From a virus: 41,759 bases of DNA. Shown piece after piece: positions 33,297 through 41,139 of the stretch. The translations under genes were made by a program, and so were the position numbers. How positions within the stretch are numbered: the stretch's first letter is position 1; each line of letters starts with the position of its first letter. The DNA lies in IMG/VR virus record IMGVR_UViG_3300009304_000002, positions 1-41,759 of that record; one strand, given 5' to 3'. The notes beneath the pieces were generated by a model. It did no database searches and was not told the origin of the DNA. It saw only the letters and a program-made list of their open reading frames with translations.

Positions 33297-33478
33297 AATC
33301 ACCAAACAGCAAAAACACAATCAACTGGCAGCGATCAATCGAGAAACGTAATCAACTTATCGATAAAGCAAAATCGTTAAATATTAAACTTGATGATCCG
33401 CATTCGATGAAAATAAAACATCTTGAAGACCTTGTAAATAATCATCTTGTAAATAAACATTTGGAGGTAAAGAAATGA
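33293..33478 (+). CDS. Hypothetical small helical protein
   Basis: 61 residues, basic and helical (WQRSIEKRNQLIDKAKSLNI). Its start overlaps the upstream stop and its stop overlaps the MazG-like gene start. No family is recognised. Confidence 0.5.
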   Translation: MKSPNSKNTINWQRSIEKRNQLIDKAKSLNIKLDDPHSMKIKHLEDLVNNHLVNKHLEVKK

Positions 33479-33813
33479 AGTTAAATGAGTATCAAAAACT
33501 AAGTAAAAGAACATTGCCGGTACGAAATGATTTCCAAGAAAAGAAATGGGCCCTAGCAAACTATGGCTTGGGATTAGTTGAAGAATCCGGGGAGTGTGGG
33601 GGTCATATCAAAAAACACGCATTTCACGGACACGAACTAAATCAAGAAGAAATTAAGAACGAATTGGGGGACGTGCTTCATTACGCGGCAGGGCTTGCGA
33701 CGATGTGCGGTTTATCGCTCGAAAGTATTGCTACTGGCAACATTGAAAAACTTCGTAAAAGATATCCGAAAGGGTTTTCATCAAAGGACAGCATTAATCG
33801 AATCGAAAACTAG
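33475..33813 (+). CDS. MazG-like nucleotide pyrophosphohydrolase
   Basis: 112 residues with the all-helical MazG/dUTPase-like pattern: LVEESGECGGHIKKHAFHG (an EExxE-type metal site near residues 37-41) and NELGDVLHYAAGLATMCG (ExxD near residues 62-66). Such phage enzymes trim the nucleotide pool. GGAGG precedes the ATG. Confidence 0.82.
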   Translation: MKLNEYQKLSKRTLPVRNDFQEKKWALANYGLGLVEESGECGGHIKKHAFHGHELNQEEIKNELGDVLHYAAGLATMCGLSLESIATGNIEKLRKRYPKGFSSKDSINRIEN

Positions 33814-33823
33814 GAGGGTAGCT

Positions 33824-33937
33824 ATGCAGCCAAAAGTATGCACTGAATGCAAAACTAATCCAGTTAGGCAACGTGGTAAATATTTATGCTATGTCTGTTT
33901 CGAAAAAGCACTTAGGGATTTGTTGAGGAAAGATTAA
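33824..33937 (+). CDS. Zinc-finger microprotein
   Basis: 37 residues with CTEC and CYVC pairs (Cys6/Cys9 and Cys23/Cys26), thus a short zinc finger, ending in a basic helix. AGGAGGG precedes the ATG. It ends the operon before a convergent gene. Confidence 0.6.
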   Translation: MQPKVCTECKTNPVRQRGKYLCYVCFEKALRDLLRKD

Positions 33938-33942
33938 GCGAG

Positions 33943-33965
33943 GAGCCGGGTAGCTATCCCGGCTC
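33943..33965. terminator. Hairpin between convergent genes
   Basis: An 8-bp perfect stem (GAGCCGGG with CCCGGCTC) around a TAGCTAT loop. No strong T tract follows on either strand, so it may be a weak or factor-aided bidirectional terminator. Confidence 0.45.
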
Positions 33966-33970
33966 GATTA

Positions 33971-34237
33971 TCATTTGAATAGATTGTTAATAGTTTCCCA
34001 ACTAGTTTTTGGTAACCATCCATATTTGTTGTTTTTTACCTCAATCACCAAAACCCAATCATTTGTATCAATGAATGGTTTTAACAATTCGTAGATACCT
34101 TGAGCGGTCAGTGAGGATTTGACTATCCAAGCTGACTGTTGATACTTATGAGATGTCATTGATTCGAGCTTTTCAATCAACCCTTTGTAGTCTTGTCCTT
34201 CTTTTCTTAAATCGTAAGTAACTGAATAAACTGCCAT
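33971..34237 (-). CDS. Cas2-like ferredoxin-fold protein (often named SinR family)
   Basis: 88 residues. Opening AVYSVTYDLRKEGQDYKGL (Asp9 where Cas2 has its conserved Asp), a central SAWIVKSSLTAQGIYELL helix-strand and WVLVIEVKNNKYGWLP. This is the pattern of small stand-alone Cas2-like proteins of phages and plasmids, often annotated as SinR family. ATG 34237 lies 8 bases after AGGAGG (minus); a GTG at 34246 overlaps that site. It is the only leftward gene of the replication region, with its own promoter at 34290-34261. No CRISPR array or cas genes are nearby. Confidence 0.78.
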   Translation of the reverse strand: MAVYSVTYDLRKEGQDYKGLIEKLESMTSHKYQQSAWIVKSSLTAQGIYELLKPFIDTNDWVLVIEVKNNKYGWLPKTSWETINNLFK

Positions 34238-34260
34238 TCTATTCACCTCCTAATATTCCT

Positions 34261-34290
34261 ATTATAGGGTGTGAATTAGGATTAAAGCAA
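34261..34290 (-). promoter_or_regulatory. Promoter of Cas2-like gene
   Basis: On the minus strand TTGCTT, 18 bases, TATAAT, 24 bases before the start codon. It is a good sigma-A match and probably active from the prophage. Confidence 0.72.
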
Positions 34291-34381
34291 CACTATGTAC
34301 AATAGATACTGAATAACTCGTATACTTCGACAATTACTATTAACAACAGCTACCAAAAGAGAAGGGAGGGCGTTCACTCTC

Positions 34382-36247
34382 ATGTATGTAAAATATATTG
34401 AACTAGAGGGTAAGGTCCCCAAACATAAATTCGACATCTTTAGTACGGATCATACCAATTATAAAGATGCAGGCGTCATCTTAAATAAAGATATTGTTGT
34501 CGTAGATTTTGACGAAAAATCACAAGCTGCAGACAAATTATTTGAAACATATCCAACCCTTAAAGTTCACACAAACAGGGGTTTTCATCTTTGGTACAGG
34601 CGACCAACAACCGAACAGATTAATACACCTATCCGAAATTACACCGACAAAACAACGGTCGCCGGTATTAAAGTAGATTACAAGACGGGTAATAAGGCGC
34701 AAGCAACAATCAAACAAAATGGCGAATTTAGGCGAATGAACAATGAACACTATTTGGACAATCTAAATGAATTGCCAGAGTTGCCTACGCTCTTGTACCC
34801 ATCCAAATTAAAACATGACCTGTTACACCTTAAAGATGGTCAAGGTCGAAACAGTGCCATATACAGTCATTTGCTGACGACATTAGAACAATACTCACTC
34901 GATACGGAAACGATGGCAACATTGGCGGTCTATCTTAATACGTACGTGTTCGCAACGCCTTTACCGGACGAAGAACTAAAGAACACGTTGCAATCCGTTA
35001 TGGAAAAGAAACCGCAAGAAAAGAAAGCGGAAATTAACCCGAAAGATATGATTGTTACGAGTGAAGCGCTCGTTGAAAAACTAGACATTCATTATTATAA
35101 CCAAAGATTGTTTTTTAGATCACAAGCCGGACCACATAGTGGTGGCACCAACAAATACGTTACGGATAATAATTTGTTACTTCGTGAAATTGATAAAATT
35201 GTACGATTGAATCCAGCACAACATAAACAATTGATGCAGCTCTTTGAAATTAAATCTTATTTGGCAGATGAAGACGAGTATCCAATTGCTTTAAGTGAAG
35301 GCCATATCATCGATGACGGCGAGATAATTAAAATTGATTACGGATTCACGCCGTTTTATTTGGATGTTAAATACGATGAAGACGCTTATGACGAACACGT
35401 CGATAATTTCCTTAACTTCTTAACGGTGGATAGACCAGATCTAAGACAAGTGGTTGAAGAAATATTAGGTCACGTTTTAATGACGAAATCATTTCCTCAT
35501 AAGGTGTTTTTCTTCCAAGGTGCATCGGGTGAAAACGGAAAATCCACCTTCCTTGATATGGTAAAGAACTTTACAAATGGCATGTATGCAGGTGTCGCGC
35601 TTGATAAATTTGATGATGACACGTCCGTACATACATTAGTTGGAAAGTTAGTAAACATTGGTGACGATATCAACGCAAGTTACCTGGACAAGTCGGCCAA
35701 CTTTAAAACATTAGCGTCTGGCGACTTCATTACAGTTCGTCCCATCTACTCGGCTCCCATGACGCTTGAAAACAAGGCGACACTCATATTTACATGCAAT
35801 GAGATGCCAACGTTCAAAGATAAGTCAGGGGGGATTGTGAGGCGTTTAACAGTCATACCGTGTGACGGTCGAGTTACGACGATTGACCACGAAATAAGAA
35901 ATAAGTTGTCTACTGATAATGCAAAGTCTTATATTTTGAAACTAGCACTTGACGGCATCGAACGGATCCGTGCTAACGGTGGAAAAATTAGTGATTCAGA
36001 AACGATTGAAGCCAAAACGAAAGAGTATTTTGTAGAGTCGGATAGTGTTCTGTCTTATTTGGATGAATACGCGGTTGTGGATAAACAGACGAAAGGCGTC
36101 TATATGCAATACAATGCGTTTTGCGTGGAAGGTGGTTTGAATCCCGTTGGAAGTACCGAATTCGGTCGTCGTCTGAAAGCGGCTGGGTTTGAATCGGTCG
36201 CAAAATGGATTGACGGGAAAACAAGGCGTGTTTATTCGAAAGAATAG
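34382..36247 (+). CDS. Primase-helicase (prim-pol domain plus SF3/D5 helicase)
   Basis: 621 residues. The N-terminal part has VVVDFDE (Asp42, Asp44), the metal site of a bifunctional primase-polymerase, and GFHLWYRRP. The C-terminal part is a superfamily 3 helicase of the D5/P4 type: Walker A GASGENGKST (380-389), NIGDDINASYL (Walker B region), TLIFTCNEMP (motif C) and an arginine finger region GGIVRRLTVIP. It primes and unwinds at the origin, which is most probably the iteron block that follows at once. GGGAGGGCG precedes the ATG. Confidence 0.9.
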   Translation: MYVKYIELEGKVPKHKFDIFSTDHTNYKDAGVILNKDIVVVDFDEKSQAADKLFETYPTLKVHTNRGFHLWYRRPTTEQINTPIRNYTDKTTVAGIKVDYKTGNKAQATIKQNGEFRRMNNEHYLDNLNELPELPTLLYPSKLKHDLLHLKDGQGRNSAIYSHLLTTLEQYSLDTETMATLAVYLNTYVFATPLPDEELKNTLQSVMEKKPQEKKAEINPKDMIVTSEALVEKLDIHYYNQRLFFRSQAGPHSGGTNKYVTDNNLLLREIDKIVRLNPAQHKQLMQLFEIKSYLADEDEYPIALSEGHIIDDGEIIKIDYGFTPFYLDVKYDEDAYDEHVDNFLNFLTVDRPDLRQVVEEILGHVLMTKSFPHKVFFFQGASGENGKSTFLDMVKNFTNGMYAGVALDKFDDDTSVHTLVGKLVNIGDDINASYLDKSANFKTLASGDFITVRPIYSAPMTLENKATLIFTCNEMPTFKDKSGGIVRRLTVIPCDGRVTTIDHEIRNKLSTDNAKSYILKLALDGIERIRANGGKISDSETIEAKTKEYFVESDSVLSYLDEYAVVDKQTKGVYMQYNAFCVEGGLNPVGSTEFGRRLKAAGFESVAKWIDGKTRRVYSKE

Positions 36248-36250
36248 ATT

Positions 36251-36608
36251 CCTTACAGATAACCTTACAAATCTAGCAGGTACATCTGTAAGGAATATGT
36301 AAGGCTTGTAAAGTTAATGAACATAAGGGTTCTTGTCGTGTTTGAGAAAAAGAATTCCTTACAGATGAAAAAGACATCTGTAATGCTTACAAATCCCTAT
36401 ATATATACCTTTATAGTATTATATATTCTTTCCTTACAGATAGAAGTAGTAGTAATAGAAAGAAATAAATAAAGAAGGAAAAGGGATAGATAATATAAAT
36501 ATATAAAAGAGTAAAGTTTGCATCTGTAAGGATAAAATAAAGTGGCTTCAAACGTTGGTGTGTTTGGGATTGAGTGCCTTACAGATGATTTGTAAGGAAT
36601 CTGTAAGG
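36251..36608. repeat. Iteron array: probable phage replication origin
   Basis: Seven exact copies of CCTTACAGAT / ATCTGTAAGG: 36251, 36284(-), 36357, 36432, 36522(-), 36577 and 36599(-). At least five one- or two-mismatch copies: 36263, 36295(-), 36376(-), 36385 and 36588(-). Between 36400 and 36510 the DNA is extremely AT-rich with TATATATA runs, a likely unwinding element. The block follows the primase-helicase gene, the usual site of such an origin. There is no gene in it. Confidence 0.75.
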
Positions 36609-36609
36609 A

Positions 36610-37032
36610 ATGAGGGAGGTGCGTTGTCAATTGTATGAATGGCTGCTTGATTATCAACGATTAACCGATGAAATTGTATATTTAGAGTTCAATTTAGATC
36701 GTAACGAAAGAGAATTGGGGCGCTGGACACTCGGTGATTTATCCAAAGTGAAATTAACCGAAGGATCAATTGCTTCAGGGCTAGAAGAATATATAGAAGC
36801 AATTGAATATGAATTGGCACACAAAATGAATGACGCATTTAATGCCAAGAAGTTAATCAGTACATTTAAAGGGTTAGAGAATCAAATTCTTTATGGTAGG
36901 TATATAGAAGGGAAGATGTTAAGTGAGGTTGCGTTTGATCTAGGGTATACAATCGGACATGTTTATAATAAACACGCACAAATAATGAGGATGATTGATT
37001 TTGCCGATAAGATAAAGAGCTCTTCATTTTGA
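36610..37032 (+). CDS. ArpU/RinA-like late transcription regulator
   Basis: 140 residues. A helical N-terminal half and a C-terminal sigma region 4-like helix-turn-helix (QILYGRYIEGKMLSEVAFDLGYTIGHVYNKH, near residues 97-127). This is the ArpU family pattern: activators of late phage genes placed upstream of terminase. The ATG at 36610 has AAGGA very close; TTG 36631, after GGGAGG, is an alternative start. Confidence 0.8.
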   Translation: MREVRCQLYEWLLDYQRLTDEIVYLEFNLDRNERELGRWTLGDLSKVKLTEGSIASGLEEYIEAIEYELAHKMNDAFNAKKLISTFKGLENQILYGRYIEGKMLSEVAFDLGYTIGHVYNKHAQIMRMIDFADKIKSSSF

Positions 37033-37058
37033 TTTCACTTTAATTTAACTTAAAAATG

Positions 37059-37092
37059 TGCGATACCAACCATTGTTTATCTGCGATATAGT
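37059..37092 (+). promoter_or_regulatory. Candidate late promoter/activator site
   Basis: Direct repeats TGCGATA at 37059 and 37082 (23 bases apart, about two helical turns), with a -10-like TATAGT at 37087-37092 and no good -35. This is the expected look of an activator-dependent promoter immediately after the ArpU-like gene. A 15-codon mini-frame (TTG 37129) lies in the leader. Confidence 0.35.
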
Positions 37093-37254
37093 AAGAACAT
37101 AAAGAACTGACGAAAGGTGGTGGTCACTTGCTTAACGGATATAACCAAGAAAACTATATAACGGGAAGGAAGTGATCCACACATCTCGCAAAGACTGATG
37201 CGTTATTCAGTCGGCTCCTGTATCATTGAATCAAAAGATATGGGAGTGAATTTT

Positions 37255-37824
37255 ATGAAACGGTTATTAATTATATTTATGGGTGCAATGCTTTTAGTCG
37301 GTTGTGGAAGCAAGGATGCAAAAGATGTTAAAGCAGAAGTCGAGACAGAAGTTGTACCCGTTGTTAGTGAAGATGTTGAAACTGACAGTCTAGATGAACA
37401 AGAACAGAATGAAGACGAGAGCATTCACAGAGTAACCAATATCGATTTAGATGCTTTTATTGAGATGTATAACGGTCTAGTAAAAAGTGCGGACAAAGAA
37501 TTGTTTGTGCGTAATGGAAACGAAAGCATTGTAGCAGACGGATTACTAATCAGTATGAATGACGATGGAACTGTTTGGGGAATTGTTCAACCAATACAAC
37601 CAACTCCTTTATCAGTTGTATCTACATTGTTAGCAATCAAGAGTCAATCCAATGACGAGGACTCTGAAAAGATTGATACTCTTTTGGAAGACTTTACAAA
37701 TGCAATGGATGACAACGAGGAACTCTTTATCGAGACGATAAACATTGAGAGCATGGAGATAAGTATATCTACAATAAATGGTGATGTCTTCATGTTCAAT
37801 GTTCTTGGTGACGAGCAACCTTAA
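37255..37824 (+). CDS. Phage lipoprotein
   Basis: 189 residues. The signal peptide MKRLLIIFMGAMLLVGC has a clear lipobox (LVGC, Cys17). The mature part has an acidic stretch (Glu/Asp-rich, residues ~25-60) and a compact domain (DLDAFIEMYNGLVKSADKEL ... STINGDVFMFNVLG). ATG 37255 is chosen over an upstream in-frame start because of the GGGAGTG site. Phage lipoproteins often block superinfecting phage DNA entry; function here is inferred only. Confidence 0.75.
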   Translation: MKRLLIIFMGAMLLVGCGSKDAKDVKAEVETEVVPVVSEDVETDSLDEQEQNEDESIHRVTNIDLDAFIEMYNGLVKSADKELFVRNGNESIVADGLLISMNDDGTVWGIVQPIQPTPLSVVSTLLAIKSQSNDEDSEKIDTLLEDFTNAMDDNEELFIETINIESMEISISTINGDVFMFNVLGDEQP

Positions 37825-37843
37825 TTGATTGGAGTGATTAACG

Positions 37844-38158
37844 ATTGAGAAAAATATAGAGTGTTCGAACTGTAATGAACTAATCTCGATGCAAAAACCA
37901 AAGAGAAAAGTATTAGAAGGTTTGGCATATGAGTTCTACTGGAACTGTCCCGAGTGTGAATACAAACACATTGCTTACTATACAGACCAACGCATACGCA
38001 GAGACATCAAGCGACAAGAGAAGCGCTGGGCAAGGTATAGGATAGCAGGGACAGAAGAGTCTGAACGTAAGTTGTCGGCTCAGATTAATATGCAAGATAA
38101 ATTGATTAAGAAAGATATGGATAATCTAAAAGAGAAGATGTTGAAGACACTTACTTAA
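37844..38158 (+). CDS. Zinc-ribbon phage protein, apparent ATT start
   Basis: The frame beginning at ATT 37844 encodes EKNIECSNCNELIS and then Met16 (ATG 37889). The two pairs Cys7/Cys10 (CSNC) and the CPEC at residues ~35-38 make a zinc ribbon, so the upstream codons are real. GGAGTG (37831-37836) is 7 bases from ATT, and no ATG, GTG or TTG in this frame lies between the preceding stop (37835-37837) and 37889. The second half is helical and charged. Unknown role; related proteins recur before HNH/terminase in Bacillales phages. Length 104 residues from ATT or 89 from ATG. Confidence 0.72.
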   Translation: MEKNIECSNCNELISMQKPKRKVLEGLAYEFYWNCPECEYKHIAYYTDQRIRRDIKRQEKRWARYRIAGTEESERKLSAQINMQDKLIKKDMDNLKEKMLKTLT

Positions 38159-38176
38159 ATTAGTAGGTGTCTTTTT
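38145..38176 (+). terminator. Terminator overlapping end of zinc-ribbon gene
   Basis: An 11-bp stem (AGACACTTACT with AGTAGGTGTCT, one G-U pair) and a T tract. The stop codon 38156-38158 lies in its loop. Confidence 0.85.
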
Positions 38177-38195
38177 ATTATGAGGAGGGATTAAA

Positions 38196-38516
38196 TTGAA
38201 CTTAGAAAAAAGCGTGGGAAGATTAAAAGGCATCGAAGATATACCTGAAAGTGACTTGGATAACCTTAAACCAGAATCGATTAAACCTTTACTTGTAATC
38301 GAACTGCATGATGAAACAGCAGTGCCGAAAGTATTCTATCAAGGTGAAGAGATTACGAATAAGGTAAGAGTTTCATTTGAATGGGAGACAAGGACTGATG
38401 AGTTAGGTGGTACGGCATACAACATTGACTACGTTGAAGTGGTCAACAAAGAACCTATTCATAAGGGCGTAGGACTTGCGCGTGGTAAGTATGGAGTTGC
38501 CTTGTTTGATCAGTAA
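38196..38516 (+). CDS. Hypothetical phage protein
   Basis: 106 residues, beta-rich (VRVSFEWETRTDELGGTAYNIDYVEV). The family is not recognised. AGGAGGG ribosome site before an ATTGAA-type TTG/ATG region. The HNH gene overlaps its 3' end. Confidence 0.55.
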   Translation: MNLEKSVGRLKGIEDIPESDLDNLKPESIKPLLVIELHDETAVPKVFYQGEEITNKVRVSFEWETRTDELGGTAYNIDYVEVVNKEPIHKGVGLARGKYGVALFDQ

Positions 38517-38898
38517 CAAACCCTTCAAGATCTGTAGGTCATTCAGTTGCAACAAACTTACCAAAGAATCTTACTGCGATGAACACAAACATATCCAACG
38601 TGAGAAGGAAACCAAACGTCACAAGGAATACAATGCGCAACGTGATCCAGTCATGGTTAAGTTCTACAACAGTAAAGAGTGGCGTGCGCTTCGTGATTAC
38701 ATCATGGGTATCAATCATTTCTTATGCATCCAATGTTCAGTGCCTGGTGTGACGCCAGTCGTTGCTAATGTTGTGGATCACATCATACCTACTAGCATTG
38801 ATTGGTCGTTACGCTTGGACCATAACAACTGCCAACCATTGTGTCATGACTGTCATAACAAAAAGACAGCTGAAGATAAAAGGATATATAAAATGTAA
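38503..38898 (+). CDS. HNH endonuclease (packaging-associated)
   Basis: 131 residues. An N-terminal zinc site CRSFSC ... CDEH, then a EWRALRDYI helix, CIQC, VDHIIPTS, LDHNNCQPLCHDCHNKKT, which is the full HNH core. Phage HNH proteins immediately upstream of the small terminase are required for cos cleavage in HK97-like and related phages. TTG 38503 is chosen (6 bases after GGAG); ATG 38491 in the same frame is an alternative start. Confidence 0.88.
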   Translation, partial: CLISNKPFKICRSFSCNKLTKESYCDEHKHIQREKETKRHKEYNAQRDPVMVKFYNSKEWRALRDYIMGINHFLCIQCSVPGVTPVVANVVDHIIPTSIDWSLRLDHNNCQPLCHDCHNKKTAEDKRIYKM

Positions 38899-38900
38899 AA

Positions 38901-38931
38901 GGATTTCCAAAAAGGAGATTCTTTTTTATTT
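38901..38931 (+). terminator. Terminator after HNH gene
   Basis: An 8-bp stem with G-U pairs (GGATTTCC with GGAGATTC) around AAAAA, then TTTTTTATTTT. Confidence 0.65.
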
Positions 38932-38939
38932 TGGAGAAT

Positions 38940-39085
38940 ATATTTTAATAAATAAGGGAGGGGGTGGTCAGAAATTTAAATTTTATTTATTTTTTTAACC
39001 CACGCCAGGCAACCGTGCAACTTTATGAGTTTTTTTAGGGTGTACGGGGTCTAAAAAACCAGAAATAGGAGGGGGAGGGGGTAGC
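38940..39085. other. Probable cos (packaging) region
   Basis: Non-coding ~145 bases between HNH endonuclease and small terminase. It has two G-rich tracts (GGGAGGGGGTGG near 38955 and GGAGGGGGAGGGGG near 39068) around an AT-rich middle. The second also serves as ribosome site of the terminase gene. Position next to HNH and terminase genes is the basis; exact nick sites cannot be seen. Confidence 0.5.
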
Positions 39086-39091
39086 TATGAT

Positions 39092-39505
39092 ATGAGTGGT
39101 AAAAAAATAAGTTTTAGAGTTCCTTCGTGGATGGATAATATGGCGAAAACTGAATGGAAAAGAGTTAGGGATTTAGTAGACCATGATCGATTTAATGAAA
39201 TGGATTTAGCTGCCCTTGAAGCGTATTGCCAGGCATATGCAAAATGGAAAAGGTGCGAAATCATATTAAATAAAGAAGGTTTGACTTTCGAAACTCCTAA
39301 CGGTCATATACAGCAAAGGCCCGAAGTTTCAATATCAAATACATCGTTCACTAACATGCAGTCTATCGCGAAGGAATTAGGATTTACACCAGCTTCACGG
39401 ATTCGAATGGATAAAAACAAAGGCGATGGTTCCGGTTCTGATTCCAGCGGTCCGACAAAAGGAACTGTACACGATCCAGATATGGAAAATATGATTAGTA
39501 GATAA
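39092..39505 (+). CDS. terS: Terminase small subunit (P27 family)
   Basis: 137 residues. FRVPSWMDNMAKTEWKRVRDLV, AALEAYCQAYAKWKRCE and the RPEVSISNTSFTNMQSIAKELGFTPASRIRM end are characteristic of P27-family small terminases, which recognise the cos site. The C-terminus is Ser/Gly/Asp-rich. The ATG follows the G-rich tract at 39068-39082. Confidence 0.92.
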   Translation: MSGKKISFRVPSWMDNMAKTEWKRVRDLVDHDRFNEMDLAALEAYCQAYAKWKRCEIILNKEGLTFETPNGHIQQRPEVSISNTSFTNMQSIAKELGFTPASRIRMDKNKGDGSGSDSSGPTKGTVHDPDMENMISR

Positions 39506-39519
39506 AAGGGCTGAGAGGT

Positions 39520-41130
39520 GTGTCGAATGAATTAAAGGATTTAATCAATCAAGATTACTTAACGGATGAATATTATTTTGATGAGGCAGAAGCGAAGAAA
39601 TTCAAAAGTTTTGCAGGGAAATTAAAACTACCTGATGATAACAAACTTGGTTTTATTCAGCTGATGCTGTTTCAACTAATAATAGCAATCGAGATATTGG
39701 CCATTAAAAGAGTGAGAGACAATACGAGGCGTTTTCGTGAAGTATTTATTACTATGCCACGAAAAAACGCGAAATCCTTCTTGGTTGCTTTAATAATGGT
39801 TTATCTGTTTTTCACCGATGAAGAGCAAGGACAACAAAACATCATTGTGGCCAACAGTCGGGATCAAGCAACCAACGTTTACAAGATGATTAAATATATG
39901 GTTGAAAATAATCCGGATTTAATGCGGCACTGTCGAATTGTGGACAGCAGACGTGAAATCATTCGGCATAACGGTTCTTATATTAAAGTCATGTCATCTG
40001 ATGCTGGTAGGCTCGATTCATTTAACCCATTCGTTGCAATGGTAGACGAAACGCACGAGGACACAACAAATGGCCAATCATTTACAAAGTTAGAAACAGG
40101 TATGGGTCAACGTGATGCTCCATTAATATTTTCAGTAACAACAGCTTCAGATGGACAAGACAAACATAATTTAGAGTATGAAAAATATCAATATGCTAGA
40201 AAAGTTGAATCGGGCGAAATTGAAGACGATGCTTTTTACAGTGCTATTTATCGTGCTGATGATGAGTGCGATTTATTGGATGAAGAACAATGGATTAAAG
40301 CCAATCCAGGAATCGATTCGTTGCCTGGTGGGTTTAGAAAATCAGAAGAGATTGAAAGGTTCGCTAAACAAGCGGTTATTAATCCAGTAAAAGAACCTTC
40401 ATTCAGACGTTACTATTTAAATCAACATGTTGTATTGGTTAACGAACGTGCAATTAACATGGAATATTGGAATAAGAGCACTGCTGACGATTTGGAGTTT
40501 TTAAAAGGGCGTGCTTGTTACGCCGGACTGGATTTATCAATCAAGAAAGACTTCTCAGCGTTCGTTCTAGTGTTCCCAGTCGATGAAGTGTACTATGTGA
40601 TACCTTTCCTGTTCAAACCCGCAGAAACACTTGTGGACGATGGTAAAACGGATGAATTCCCATATGATGCTTATGCAAGACAGGGACACATCGAAGCTAC
40701 CAAAGGTGATTACGTTAACTTTCGCCATGTAAGACAGAAAATAAATGAGCTTGCTAGAATTTACGACATTAAAGAAATCGCATTCGATATGTTCGCATCA
40801 GCTGGTATTGCATCGGACTTACAAAATGATGGCTTTACGATGGTGGATCATATACAAGGTTTTGGGCTTTCCCCAACAATATCCGATTTTTACGATTTGT
40901 TATTTGACGACAAATTAAGGCACTCAAACAATCCGGTTATGAACTGGATGGCAGAAAAAACAATGGCCAAAGAGAATCCGAATGGCAAGATAATGTTTGA
41001 TAAAAGGCAAGGCAAGATTGACGGTATTGTAGCTATGATAATGGGATTGACCAGGGCGATTGCAAACAATAAAAAAGAAGAATATGACCCTAACCAAGCG
41101 GTTGATGATTGGTTGAAGGCCAATAGTTGA
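39520..41130 (+). CDS. terL: Terminase large subunit
   Basis: 536 residues. ATPase: Walker A-type PRKNAKS (80-86) and Walker B FVAMVDETHED (Asp176, Glu177). Nuclease: GLDLSIKKDFSAFV and EIAFDMFASAG, with acidic metal ligands. It pumps DNA into the procapsid through the portal and cuts at cos. Start GTG 39520; ribosome site (AAAAGGG) is weak, so coupling with terS is likely. Confidence 0.93.
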   Translation: MSNELKDLINQDYLTDEYYFDEAEAKKFKSFAGKLKLPDDNKLGFIQLMLFQLIIAIEILAIKRVRDNTRRFREVFITMPRKNAKSFLVALIMVYLFFTDEEQGQQNIIVANSRDQATNVYKMIKYMVENNPDLMRHCRIVDSRREIIRHNGSYIKVMSSDAGRLDSFNPFVAMVDETHEDTTNGQSFTKLETGMGQRDAPLIFSVTTASDGQDKHNLEYEKYQYARKVESGEIEDDAFYSAIYRADDECDLLDEEQWIKANPGIDSLPGGFRKSEEIERFAKQAVINPVKEPSFRRYYLNQHVVLVNERAINMEYWNKSTADDLEFLKGRACYAGLDLSIKKDFSAFVLVFPVDEVYYVIPFLFKPAETLVDDGKTDEFPYDAYARQGHIEATKGDYVNFRHVRQKINELARIYDIKEIAFDMFASAGIASDLQNDGFTMVDHIQGFGLSPTISDFYDLLFDDKLRHSNNPVMNWMAEKTMAKENPNGKIMFDKRQGKIDGIVAMIMGLTRAIANNKKEEYDPNQAVDDWLKANS

Positions 41131-41139
41131 GGTGACTGA

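Noticed and set aside
33971-34237. Cas2-like gene as evidence of a CRISPR-Cas locus
   Set aside because: No Cas1, effector or repeat-spacer array was found in the window.
36251-36608. Possible CRISPR array because of short repeats
   Set aside because: Repeats are only 10 bases, occur in both orientations with spacings from about 11 to 90 bases, and lie next to a replication gene; they fit iterons.
37129-37176. 15-codon TTG-start frame after a GGTGGTGG site
   Set aside because: Possible leader peptide, but nothing beyond a ribosome-site-like sequence supports it.
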